NCBI GenBank assembly: GCA_039000515.1 | Contig: JBCFYV010011164.1 | Location: 36,491,521-36,555,520, forward strand | DNA from: Timema cristinae | Lineage: Eukaryota > Arthropoda > Insecta > Phasmatodea > Timematidae | DNA: 64,000 nucleotides | Direction: 5' to 3' | In this document: piece after piece, positions 1-10,379 of the stretch | How the letters are laid out: every line of letters starts with the position of its first letter | Position numbering within the stretch: the stretch's first letter is position 1 | Translations under genes and position numbers: made by a program | The notes under the pieces: generated by a model | What the model was told of the DNA's origin: nothing | Databases searched by the model: none | Seen by the model: the letters and a program-made list of their open reading frames with translations, nothing else

Positions 1-1740
1 ATATTGTATTTAAAAACAAAAAACGGTGGTGGCTGGATTTTTACCGGACCAAGGAAACCAAAATATATATCGTATGTGGTAAACACTTACCCACCCTCAC
101 AACAGTCAAGTGCACAGAAGCGATGATATCATTTTTCATCAAGGAAGACAACACAAACAAGATATAAAAAATGGCTTCTTTACAACACTCAATTAAAAAG
201 GAGCGGCGATACCCATTTTTATAAAGTAAGACGATATAAAGGTAGGTAGACATTGGCTTCCTGACAACATTAACTCGCATAAGAGCGGTGTTTATATAAT
301 TATTTATTAGTTATTGCCTATTATATACTCTTATATTTATCATGACATTCACTGTAATGGAATTTATTCTTTATCTGAACTCTATCACAGATATTCATAT
401 ATCTTTGCATTTAAATACTTTTGAACATTAATTTTTCATTAATTTAGTATTATTTTTAAACGTTAATTATAATATTTTATAATTGTGTGATGTCTTTCTC
501 ATTAGGCTCGAGATTATCATTAGTAGTTGGAAAATTTGCCTTAAATCTGTAGCATTAACAATTAAATTCAAACTACAATAAGAAATGATTTGCTATACAA
601 GATGGAAGTTTTATAGAGCAAACAAGTGTATCTACGTAACTGATTCACCATATGTTTGAAATACAATAAAAAAAATTTAAACAGTAAGATCAAAATAAAA
701 TAAATTATTACAAAGGGTTATATAAAAATGTATTTTTTAAATATAAAAATAAATATTAAATATTTTATAAAGTAATAAGGCGATTATATTGTAATCTTTA
801 CAAGATCATTTATAGCAAGTCATTATGACAATTACAAAATATCCGCTACTTAAAATTAATAGTTTTAGAGATACTAATCGAATTCCTTTAATTAAAACGT
901 CAATTGTATCAAATTAAAATATATTAAAAATTAACCAAATTAAAAAAAATGAAACTATAACACAGACAGAATCGGTCATTTGGAGCCAAAAGTTCAATTT
1001 CTGTAACTATTCACCCTTAAATAATAAGCTCGTAAGTTTTTTTAATTTTTGTGTGATTTCTTCTTATCACTTGATATCGTGTGATCAATGGCAATTATAA
1101 TATTTTGTTCAATCAAATTCATAAATGTGAAACTATTTCAATAAATTCGTATAGCCACAATCAAAATTTTAACTATTCTATTTTTTGTTTAGTGTTTTAG
1201 CTAAAATAAGGGTAGCCTTAATATAATAAAGCTTTTTATGAATTATCGTTTAAGGTAGATAAAAACCATTTTGTTTCGTTTAAAAAATGGTGCCTGTTTA
1301 ATTTAATAACAGTGTCGCTTTCATCTTATCTCGCACATCAATGTTCATTCGTTTGTCTACTATGATTGCTTCTCTAAAGCCGTACGTAGCAACATTCTTT
1401 AAGAAAGTCAAATTAAAGTTAATTCAATGGTACTGTGGAGTATCTTTTTACGTAGTACGTACATTACGGATACGGAGTAGACGGGTTTACCTCATATTTT
1501 GTTCAAATCAAACCCCGCATGCTTATGGGTGAAGAAGTAACGATGAATTAACCATGAAATGTGGAAAAGAAAGGATTTAAGATGAAAACTCAAAGCCTTT
1601 TCGCTCTTAGTAGACTCTATCTCGTTTCTGGGGACTTAAAAACACCTTCATCACGGGAAGGTGATGAATTCCTAATATATATAATAGGGATATTTAAAAT
1701 TATATATATATATTACGTTTAGCACTAAGATTATTAGTGG
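1..1740. other. AT-rich intergenic stretch without recognisable gene
   Basis: Very AT-rich sequence with short open frames only. The 63-codon + frame at 1,341-1,532 has no recognisable motif or coding signature. I see no RNA gene or well-formed element here. Confidence 0.6.
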
Positions 1741-1744
1741 ATTA

Positions 1745-1875
1745 GTCTAAGGGGTAAGGACGAGAAGGGATATTGAGATAAAGTATACCCACATAAGCGT
1801 GGATGATTATAGAGGATGTGAAAACCACTCCGGGTCACTCAAACAAATGAGTCAAATAAAGTAGATTATCATCAA
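1745..1875 (-). repeat. Old SINE-A fragment
   Basis: Diverged minus-strand match to the SINE-A body seen better at 22,880-23,105: the segments 'cccacataagcgtggatga' and 'gtgaaaaccactccgggtca' correspond to its central part. It is followed at ~1,885-1,930 by a 'CCAGCCTGTGGCCGGGTCAG' segment that recurs near 19,300 and 51,100. Confidence 0.45.
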
Positions 1876-2147
1876 AAATCAACTGTTTCCAGCCTGTGGC
1901 CGGGTCAGTTTAGTAAAATGCCTCCATATTCCTCTATTCTTCAACCAGCAAGAGCAGGAGATAAATTATATATCAGGCACAATTAATTCTGGTGTGTTAA
2001 GGACCTCTAATAGTAACAACAAACGACCTTAAACGTGTCGAACGTAAACAACGAAACGCGACAAGGTGTAGGTAACAATTTCAGCAAACACTTTGCAGCT
2101 GTCATCGAGGTCAAATTACGTTTGCTTGGTGACGTCACAGCGCCCTT

Positions 2148-2163
2148 GGAAGGGGGGGGGGGG
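2148..2163. repeat. Poly-G tract
   Basis: An uninterrupted G run of about 12. Similar runs occur near 3,537, 15,810 and 51,900. They are simple sequence and likely error-prone in assembly. Confidence 0.7.
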
Positions 2164-2371
2164 CTCCTTTGTGCGGAAGTGCCATCCATAGAAAAAAACG
2201 TTGCTTTAAATATTATTTTGTTAACTTTTTTTATCTTTTCTTTTTCTTTTTTCAAGAAAATCTTCATTTGCAAAATCTTTGACTTCACCTAAAAACTTTG
2301 AAACTTAAAATTGTAGTTAAATGTGAATACGAAGACAAGATGCATAATTACTCAAATATTATATGTGATTA

Positions 2372-2750
2372 AGTTGGGATTGAAGAGGGAACGCGAAAAA
2401 CATCAGTTTTTTTAAATGCTTTTTGCAGTTTTCATTGCAAACACTTTTTTTCGGCAAACTAAATCAAATATCGCTCCAGTAGAATCATAGTGTTTAATTT
2501 TATAAACATGGTGATATCAACAGTTGAATATCTATCACGAGCTCATTGGCATTTGAAGAGAAACATTTTAGATCAATAAATAAAAAGTTCTCCCCAAATT
2601 CTAGGGCACCCTTGATAGATATTCAATATATGTTAAGATTACCACAGAGATAAAATTAAACTCTATATTTCTATTGAAACAATATTTTATTTATTTTGCC
2701 CCAGAAAAAATTGTTTACTATAAAAATATTTAAAAAAATAATTCCTTTAA
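2372..2750. mobile_element. Foldback MITE, copy 1
   Basis: The two halves are inverted copies: 'GGTGATATCAACAGTTGAAT' near 2,510 faces its diverged complement near 2,620-2,645, and homology continues outward through 'gctccagtagaatcatagtg'. A second member lies at 24,215-24,590. No coding capacity is visible. Boundaries are approximate because target duplications could not be fixed. Confidence 0.55.
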
Positions 2751-2754
2751 GGCG

Positions 2755-3780
2755 GCCGTATCGGTCAGTGAGAAAGTATCAACTGGTGTCAGGTCACACG
2801 GCTTAAAATACAATGGTCTGTTTCTTATTCTGGAACTACTTCTCTATTCTATGTAAGTTTATACTACCTTTAACCCTTCCCCTACAACCACCCTTTGTAA
2901 TGTCAATAAGAAAGAGAGAAAGGGAAACCATGAATTTTCTTATCTCAAGGTAAAAAGGAAAGCTCGTTGCTAGTACACAGATTTATTACAATTTTCTAAA
3001 TATAGATCACTTTTTCATCAAGCCTAGTCTCAAAGCTCCACTAATATGTTTAAAAGGTCGTTAAAATAGGTTAATGTCCCATTTTAACCCTTTTTTTCTA
3101 TTAATAAAACTCAAATTATAGGAATGTTAAGGAAAAGGAGTCCTATTTGAATATTTAAACTTTATTTTGGCGTGAACCATATTTTGAAATAAAGCATCGT
3201 AGAATTAAATATTGCCTTAGAGCTGAACGTCTGGGCGATAATTTCTCACTTACCGAGGTGGCCTCCTTAACTCTCAATCCCTACCATCACACCTTAATGA
3301 TACTGAACTATAATCTTCTTAAAATACTGTCTATCTCATAGGCGTCCCTAACTCTTTTTTTTTTACCATTTCGTACCAAATGAATAACACGAATAATGAG
3401 TCTTTTAAATGCGTTACTATGATAATTTATGCATTGTTCCGAAAGTGGATTTTCTCAATTTTCTAAATAAAACAAATCACTGTTTCTTTTAGGTTACTAA
3501 GAGTGCCCCACTTGAGCAGGTTATTGGGGAGAGGGCGGGGGGGGGGGGAGGGTGTTGCCACCAACTATGCCCGTACTCGGTCTCTTATATCACTAAGTAG
3601 CCCAAGGAAATAGGTTTTGTTCAATTGTGAGCTAGATTAAAGTGCCCAGCGTTGTCCGAACGAAGTTAGTGGTCTCGTAAAATATGTTCGTATTAAAGGT
3701 TGACATTTCTCCTTGGTGGTGAATTTTGATAGAAAAATAACAATTTAAACATTCAGTAATATATACTGATAGCCTGTGGT
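2755..3780. other. Non-coding stretch
   Basis: Contains a poly-G tract (~3,537-3,549) and AT-rich unique sequence. No gene, RNA or clear element is visible. Confidence 0.5.
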
Positions 3781-3784
3781 TCAC

Positions 3785-4060
3785 CCAATTTTGGGAGCTG
3801 AAATATGTCATAGTCCCCTTCCAAAAACCATAAATTAATTTTCAAAAACTTGCCAGCTAAGGACAACTCCAAATAGCTACTAAAGGCATCCAACTTTCAA
3901 AAATTTGCTGGGAAAGCACAATTCCAATTATCTTATAGATGCATCTAATCTTCAAAAATTGGCCAGATTAGAGGATCATACCAAATGGCTCCCTGGGCAT
4001 GTAATTTTCCAAAAATCTTCAGGCAAAGACCATTCCGAATTGCCTTTAGAGCAACCATGT
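3785..4060. repeat. Degenerate ~60-bp minisatellite
   Basis: Several imperfect copies of a unit built from 'cttcaaaaattkgccagg...ggacaactccaaatagct'. Spacing between successive 'caaaaa(a)tttgc' blocks is about 55-65 bp. The same family reappears at 16,620-17,215. The + frame at 3,905-4,288 runs through it and is not considered a gene. Confidence 0.55.
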
Positions 4061-4286
4061 GCAGACTCTGGTAGCACAGAACGTTGCCCATGGTTCACCA
4101 TAGGAGGTTGTCTTCAAGTCGTACCCGTATTGAGATTATGTGTTGTTGACAGTGGTGATCTTAAACCTAACTTGGGCTTGAATATACAAGCTATTACCTT
4201 TGGGGGTAGACGGAATGTCTGTTGCGCCCCCACCCCCGTTTCTTCCCACCACCACCACCACCTTCTACTCTCCCCAGTATTTTTCT

Positions 4287-4528
4287 AGCACCACGTCTCA
4301 CAACTCGTTCGGGCTATACGCCTATGCACTAATTACACTAATATGTTAGGAGTTTGTAAGGTTAAATTGACAGAAAGTGTACCTGCATTTGCACGGAGAC
4401 AGAGTAGATAACCATTTAGGTAAAAACCACCCTCATTTCACCTGACCGGGATCGAATCCCAATCTCCCCGGCAGTCGAGATTATTGCGAGAGTAGTGCCT
4501 TAAAGCATACAGCCACCGAAATGGGTTC
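4287..4528 (-). repeat. SINE-A copy
   Basis: Minus-strand tRNA-headed SINE. The tail complement 'agcaccacgtctcacaactc' is at the left, followed by the 'cgggctatacgc' block. The B-box-like 'gggatcgaatccc' is near 4,448 and the head lies at the right. It is interrupted on its right by the hAT MITE target site. Confidence 0.7.
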
Positions 4529-4536
4529 TTCTAGAG

Positions 4537-4982
4537 CAGAGGTGGGCAAGATAAATGTTTCAATTTATCCACAGGCGTGGCGAGTTAGAACTGAATTCAC
4601 CACAACATTTAAAAATTAGGGCATTAGACTGCTCAATCGAACAGTTAAAACAACACACACTGTTTTGAAAAAGTTTATTAAATTATGAACTGTACACTTT
4701 AACTACTTAGTTGAAACTTCCTCAGACGCAAATTATAGAAAATGTTAAATTGAAAATGTGAGACAATGTAACGCGAAATTTGACAATCCTTTAGTCTGAC
4801 AAGTCACATAAATATTGGCTCAGTACCTAAACTCAATGAACCTCAATATCAAGTTAAAACTAGCACATGCCATCAGAAAAACATATATTCTACTCTGAGA
4901 GCTGGCAAACTAAAAATTCACCACACTTTTTAATGGCTGAAACGCCATTTGTGGGTATTGACGACAGGGTTGCCTACCCCAG
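4537..4982. mobile_element. Non-autonomous hAT element (MITE)
   Basis: Termini CAGAGGTGGGCAA (left) and, read inward from the right, CTGGGGTAGGCAACC match the hAT/Charlie-type terminal repeat. They are flanked by 8-bp direct repeats, ttctagag (4,529-4,536) and ctctagag (4,983-4,990), 7 of 8 identical. An 8-bp target duplication is characteristic of hAT elements. The 446-bp interior has no coding frame. Confidence 0.75.
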
Positions 4983-5335
4983 CTCTAGAGTCTATAGTTT
5001 GTAGAAACAAAGTGTACTTGTTTTGTTTTCCAACAATCTCTTTAAACGTCACAGCACGTGGTGTGTGTTGTCCCTGGGCAAGATTTCATGCTTTGCCTGT
5101 GATTAATCCCAAGAACTTAACAGCGTGTCAGGCACGGAATCCACACCTGGCACGTGACATTTACTATAAACAAAGTAATCACCATCCTGCTGAGTTTTTC
5201 TACCTGTCCAGGCTTAAGATAGGCCTACAACTTGAGAGGGAATGTATCCACATTCACGTGAAGGGAATTAGGAAACCATTTAGTAAAAAAAAAAAAAAAA
5301 AAAAAATCAGTCCACCCGGCTGGAATTCAAAACCC

Positions 5336-5590
5336 AACGTAGTTGGCTAACGCGCTTGTCGTGTTGAGCTAGACTGCTGAGGACGGGAGATCGAGGTTCG
5401 AATCTCGGTCGAGTGAACTGGGGGTGGTTTTTCCTAAATGGTTTTCCACTCTCCCTCCACGAAAATGCGGGCTCACTTCCTTTAATTCAACCTTCCTAAT
5501 TCCTAAATCCATTAACGTAATTAGTACTTAAAGCGTATAGCCCGAACGGATAGTAAGACGCGGTGCTAAATATTATTATAATTTATTATT
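5336..5590 (+). repeat. SINE-A copy
   Basis: tRNA-like head 'gtagttggctaacgcgcttg', B-box 'gatcgaggttcgaatctc', body with 'ggttttccactctccctcc' and tail 'agtaagacgcggtgcta' followed by an AT-rich ATT run. A poly-A tract of ~22 bases lies upstream at ~5,285-5,306. Confidence 0.85.
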
Positions 5591-5921
5591 ATTCAAAACC
5601 CAATCTCCCCCTTTTCCCCTTCTTCGGTAGATCAGACTATATTAGAGGCACAGGTCTTGTCGATAACAGCCCTTGTGTCATCTCTATCGCCCCTTACTAT
5701 TTACAATATCATTCACACTGGGAGCTATAGCTTGAAGGGAAATATCCTAGAGTAGCCTCATGGCTTATTTGGTGCTGACTGGCAGTTCACAGATGACTTC
5801 TGACAGTCAACATTTAGGTATATACAAGAGTTGAATTCAATATAAAAATATAATATACAACCAATGAATATTGAAACTTTGATGTTTAACAAATATAGTG
5901 TAACAATTTGAGTATGGAAGA

Positions 5922-5958
<37 letters not shown>

Positions 5959-6238
5959 CTAGATTGAAGATAAAATAAAAATGTTATGACATTATAAAAG
6001 TAAGACTATCTTACATAAAATACATATAACAAATAACATTTTAAAATAATAAATTAAAACAAATAGTTTAAGTCAATATAATAGTACGAAATAAATTGAT
6101 AATATTATGGTTGCTGATTTGTAAGATTGAAGAATAAATTGTAAATTGAAGTTATATTTTTTATTATTGAATTCTTATCTGATTTGAGTGCCCTTGTTCC
6201 TTTTTCTCAAGCTGGTATGAATCAGCTTAAAGTTGCTG

Positions 6239-6275
6239 CGACATGTTTCGGCGTAACAAATGACGCCATCATCAG
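6239..6275 (-). ncRNA. Hammerhead-ribozyme-like motif, left arm
   Basis: Exact minus-strand counterpart of the right-arm motif (CTGATGA complement at 6,269-6,275), present because it lies inside the palindrome. The same caveats apply. Confidence 0.3.
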
Positions 6276-6420
6276 GCTATAGAGTAAAAAATCAAAACAA
6301 ATTATGGTCCAATCCAGTGTGAATTTTTAGACATGAAAATTAAACTGTTCAAAAGTTAATCATGTCTAAAAATTCACACTGGATTGGACCATAATTTGTT
6401 TTGATTTTTTACTCTATAGC

Positions 6421-6456
6421 CTGATGATGGCGTCATTTGTTACGCCGAAACATGTC
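6421..6456 (+). ncRNA. Hammerhead-ribozyme-like motif, right arm
   Basis: CTGATGA (6,421-6,427), a 5-bp stem GGCGT/ACGCC (6,429-6,433 with 6,442-6,446) and GAAA (6,447-6,450), then CATGTC, follow the order of the hammerhead core with a minimal stem III as known from Penelope-like elements. One extra T (6,428) lies between the CUGAUGA box and stem II, and stem I pairing is weak. Activity is therefore uncertain. Confidence 0.3.
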
Positions 6457-6738
6457 GCAGCAACTTTAAGCTGATTCATACCAGCTTGAGAAAAGAAACA
6501 ATGGCACTCAAATCAGATAAGAATTCAATAATAAAAAATATAACTTCAATTTACAATTTATTCTTCAATCTTACAAATCAGCAACCATAATATTATCAAT
6601 TTATATTTCGTACTATTATATTGACTTAAACTATTTGTTTTAATTTATTATTTTAAAATGTTATTTGTTATATGTATTTTATGTAAGATAGTCTTACTTT
6701 TATAATGTCATAACATTTTTATTTTATCTTCAATCTAG

Positions 6739-6781
<43 letters not shown>

Positions 6782-7262
6782 TCTTCCATACTCAAATTGT
6801 TACACTATATTTGTTAAACATCAAAGTTTCAATATTCATTGGTTGTATATTATATTTTTATATTGAATTCAACTCTTGTATTGATAATTCGTTTCCTTAC
6901 TACATTACACCATGTTTTTCATGAATTTAGGTATATACCTAAATTTTGACTGTCAGAAGTGACAGCTGCTAAACACATGTTTTTGCAGATCATATGGTTC
7001 GGCGTAGGGATACATAATTTGGTCTGTTAACTTTTCAAAGCCGTCAACTGTCAGCTGTGAGCTGTCAGTCAGCACCAAAGAAGCCATGGGGTTACTGTAA
7101 CACTGCCATATTTCTATGTGACTGGAATTTCAGAAGCTTCAGAACCACTAATACAATCATGAATTATTTTAACATTCTCTATGTATTAAATAGCCAAACT
7201 ATTAACGTTGCTAAGTACTGTTATAGCCGCATCTAAATATAATATTATATAAAAATAGAAAA

Positions 7263-7345
7263 ATTAGATCTGGACACAGGAATCTAACTTGGGATCATCA
7301 ACTTAGTACGCCTAACCACTAACACTAAACTATTCAGGAGTCATC
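7263..7345 (-). repeat. SINE-C head (tRNA-like)
   Basis: Minus strand resembles the heads at ~31,950, 55,796 and 56,148: 'ggatgactcctgaatagttt', then a 'ggcgtactaag' segment and a B-box-like 'cccaagttagattcctgtgt'. Diverged; no functional tRNA is claimed. Confidence 0.5.
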
Positions 7346-7539
7346 CAGTACCCGGAGACATTCTTCACTTATATTTTAAGGCTGAGTCTGTGAAGGACCT
7401 GAGGAAATTGTCAGCTACACATGAGCGATCAATTAACTTAGGATCGCAAGCTGATAGATAACGCAGCCACCTTCGACACATCATCAGTTGTGATCCTTTT
7501 TTCATTCTCGCTATCTTACAGGTAAAGAAAGTACTGCGA

Positions 7540-8992
7540 TCGTCACAAAAATTGAAATCGAGATTTTGATTAATTTTGACGTTTCATGACCCCCGAATAC
7601 AAAAAAGTTGTTTTTCAATCCCCGTATGTCTGTCTGTACTCTAACTAGAGCCTAAACTATTTTACCGATCGGGCTAAAACTTGGTATCTAGTGTTTTCAT
7701 AGGCTTGACCCGAGAGTTTTTGGAATTGGATCTCTAACCCTAAAATTAAGGGTACTTTACTGAAAGGTGAAAAGAAAAAAAAACTGTTTTCTCATAATCG
7801 GCTCTAATGATTTTTATTAAATTCAATTTCCAAGCATTAATCAATATTATAAACAAAATGGCTACTCTAATTTTTTTCCGGCAAAATGACTTTAAGGGTT
7901 CCAGTCTGATGGGTAAATTCTATTTTTTTTAATCATATCTTCGAAACTATTTGATATATGAAATTACTTATCATTGCAAATATGTAGCTCTATTTATAAT
8001 ACAAATTATTTTTTTAAACATATTTTTATAATACCAAAAATTTTCAAGTTAAACGCAAATATATATAAACTTTTCGAACACTAAAAAAGTATTGCGAGCG
8101 TCTAAAAAATCTAACCCGAGATGTTGATGTTTGTCAACGTTTCAAGACCCCCTGAACCCTAAAAAGTGGTTTTGCAATGCGTCTGTCTGTGTGTTTGCTT
8201 AACCTTAAAATTAAGAGTAGTGTAATAAAAGGCAAAAAGAGAAAAATCAAATTTCTTAAAATTCAGCTATAACGATTTTGATTAAAATTCGTATGCGTTA
8301 ATTAAGATTATAAACAAAATGGCTATTTTCATTTTCCTGTGATAATTACTTTTAGGGTATTTTACAGAAGTGGAAATTTCCATATTTCCGCAACTATTTG
8401 AGATACTAAGTAAATTATCATGGCAAAATTGTAGTACAACTAGAAATTAAAAATACTTTTATCCAAAATATATCTTTATAAAACAAATAGTTTCTGAGAT
8501 ATTGGCAAATATATTAATACAATTTTGTGAGCTTTAGTTTTAAGGAGATACTACTTAAGTATTAATGGAATAGTTCCATAGAGGAAGTATATAAGTAGGT
8601 CTCTAAAGAGTTTTTTTCTTTAACCTCTTAGGGGAAACATGGGTACAGCAATAATCTATCTGTATCATTTTAGACTCAATAGTCGATATTTACCTGTTTT
8701 ATTGGTCAAAATTTATAAATGATGAATTTAATAGAAATGCGATAACCATAAGATGTTCAACCCCTAATAAAATGTTGAAAATTTTTACCAGAAGTTGACA
8801 TTTTAATATGAAGTGTTAACCCTTGTGGACCCAATATAGATTTTTTTTTATTTATAGGCCTACTAGTGAGGATTTTAGTTCTTTAAAATGAAAATAATAA
8901 AATTTAAATCTGGTAGTCAAAAAATTTTGAACGTAAGTATAACGCGATTTTTGCTCGGGTTTGCTAGTGTATATTATTTTGTTTTACATATA
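7540..8992. repeat. Interspersed repeat, left part (interrupted copy A)
   Basis: Consists of two related units (~7,545-8,085 and ~8,090-8,560). Each has a 'gacccc..gaa..ctaaaaagt' segment, a 'tgtctgtctgt' segment and 'attataaacaaaatggct'. The second unit and the part to 8,992 match copy B at 52,375-53,090, and the match resumes at 10,296. Class not recognised. Confidence 0.7.
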
Positions 8993-10295
8993 CAGGTTGG
9001 CACGTGGGAACGGGTGGTTTTTAATAACTGGGTGTTACAACTTTAAATAATTTTTATATCCCTACAAACATGGCTATTTAAATGCTACAACTATGCCACT
9101 TATCACTTACTTTACACACAAGTCATTTCTTAAAGATAACATCCTTGAGATGGCCACCTTCCCTTCTTATGCATTCCTGCATTCGTGAACACAAGTTCGT
9201 CGTTACTTGTAGCAACGTCTCAATGGAGATCGCTTCAATCTCTTAATGAATCCTAGCTTTCAGTTCATTAAATGCTTTGAGGTCGATGATCAACCACTCG
9301 AATTTTAAAGTCCGCGTAGAAAGAAATCACACACCAAAAGATCTGGTGATCTCGCAGGACAAATGATATCGCCGTTCCTTGTCATGAGGCGGTTTCCAAA
9401 ATGATCCTGTAAAGCGACGATTTAAATTATTGCAGTATAAGCTGTAGCTCCGTCCTGCTGAAACCATGTGGACTCAAATCACTCTAGTTCATCGCTAAGA
9501 AACGTTCGAACCATGTTGACGTACCGTTCTGTAGTTACAGTGACCGCACGATCGGTGTAATCCTAAAAAAATACGGCCCGATTATTTCTTTAGATGACAC
9601 AGTACACCACACTGTCACTTTTTCACTGTGTAACGGTTGCTGATGTAAAAGGTGGGGATTCTCCACAGCCCAGTACCAAACATTCTCTTTGTTAGATCAG
9701 ACATTCAAAGATTTTTCAGGAAATTTTAGTTTTCCTTAAATTTTGCTAAAAATGGTTCAGCAAAAACAACTCTCCTATTGAAATCACAGGCTTTTAATTC
9801 CTGGACTACCTAAATCTTGTACGGATGTAACTTTAAATCTGAGAACAATATTCTGACCAAAGTGTGGCGAGACAAACCTAATGACACTGCATGTTGCCAT
9901 ACAGAACGCTGTGGACTCCGCAGGAACAAAGCTCTGACTGCTTCGACAGTTTCTGGCGTTTGAACATTATTTCATGGTCCTGGATGTTCTTTATCACTTC
10001 TGAAACTATTGTTTCAAAGTAAAACCCATGTATTTACAGAGGGAGATGACAGAAGCTGATCATGACGCTGAAGTTGAAAGTGACGCCAAAATTCTCGTGG
10101 TGCACCTTCATAACAATCTTTGTTTTTTTGGAAAAATGCTTTTATTGCAAATGCTCGATACACAACCGACCACTGTTCCATTGGAACTAAACGGTATTGA
10201 CTGGGGAACATAATGATGTCATCACAGTCCTGCAAACTATAACTATGGCCTTGAAATATATTATTCAAAATCGTCCGTTTCCGCGCGCAGCCTTG
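8993..10295 (-). mobile_element. Complete but decayed Tc/mariner-type element (DUF4817 transposase)
   Basis: The 1,303-bp element lies between two TA dinucleotides (8,991-8,992 and 10,296-10,297). Its inverted ends begin CAGGTTGGCACGTGGGAACG and, from the right, CAAGGCTGCGCGCGGAAACG. The uninterrupted target sequence survives in the second repeat copy near 53,088-53,092, which confirms both borders and the TA duplication. The element belongs to the IS630/Tc/mariner superfamily by target site, length and encoded protein. Confidence 0.85.
9010..10268 (-). pseudogene. DUF4817-type transposase, inactivated
   Basis: The N-terminal frame (10,014-10,268) contains 'MEQWSVVYRAFAIKAFF' followed by 'FWRHFQLQRHD', the helix-turn-helix start of transposases carrying DUF4817, common in insect genomes. 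Downstream on the minus strand, family-like pieces remain: a 'VTVWCTVSSKEIIGPYFF' segment (~9,570-9,625) and a C-terminal 'SPHGFSRTELQLILQ' segment. They sit in different frames with stops, so the protein cannot be made. It would have catalysed cut-and-paste transposition. The catalytic acidic triad cannot be confirmed in the decayed copy. I am sure of the family but not of exact frame breaks. Confidence 0.75.
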
Positions 10296-10378
10296 TATTA
10301 CGAGTTTTGAGTAAATATCTCAATTTTTAAACAATAGAGCGAGAAAGTCCGTGCGGAGTTCCGTACCATTTATTTAAA
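10296..10378. repeat. Interspersed repeat, right part (copy A)
   Basis: 'tattacgagttttgagtaaa' through 'gttccgtaccatttattt' continues the repeat after the transposon and aligns with 53,089-53,172. Confidence 0.75.
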
Positions 10379-10379
10379 T

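Larger units (their letters stand above)
5752..7095. mobile_element. Large foldback element with nested inverted repeats
   Basis: Outer inverted repeats (about 5,752-5,824 and 7,043-7,095, sharing 'catggcttatttggtgctga' and its complement) enclose a near-perfect palindrome. The palindrome arms are 5,823-6,336 and 6,360-6,880 with a 23-bp spacer. Visible differences between arms are a few substitutions and the length of a TA microsatellite (~5,928-5,956 versus ~6,741-6,779). The segment 6,881-7,042 is present only on the right side. No transposase frame is visible, so it is non-autonomous. The family is not recognised. Confidence 0.85.

Noticed and set aside
3905..4288. 127-codon + frame
   Set aside because: Runs through the degenerate minisatellite and a His-coding CAC run; no domain.
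4949..5350. 133-codon + frame
   Set aside because: Starts in the hAT MITE end, runs through a poly-A tract and ends in SINE sequence; no recognisable protein.
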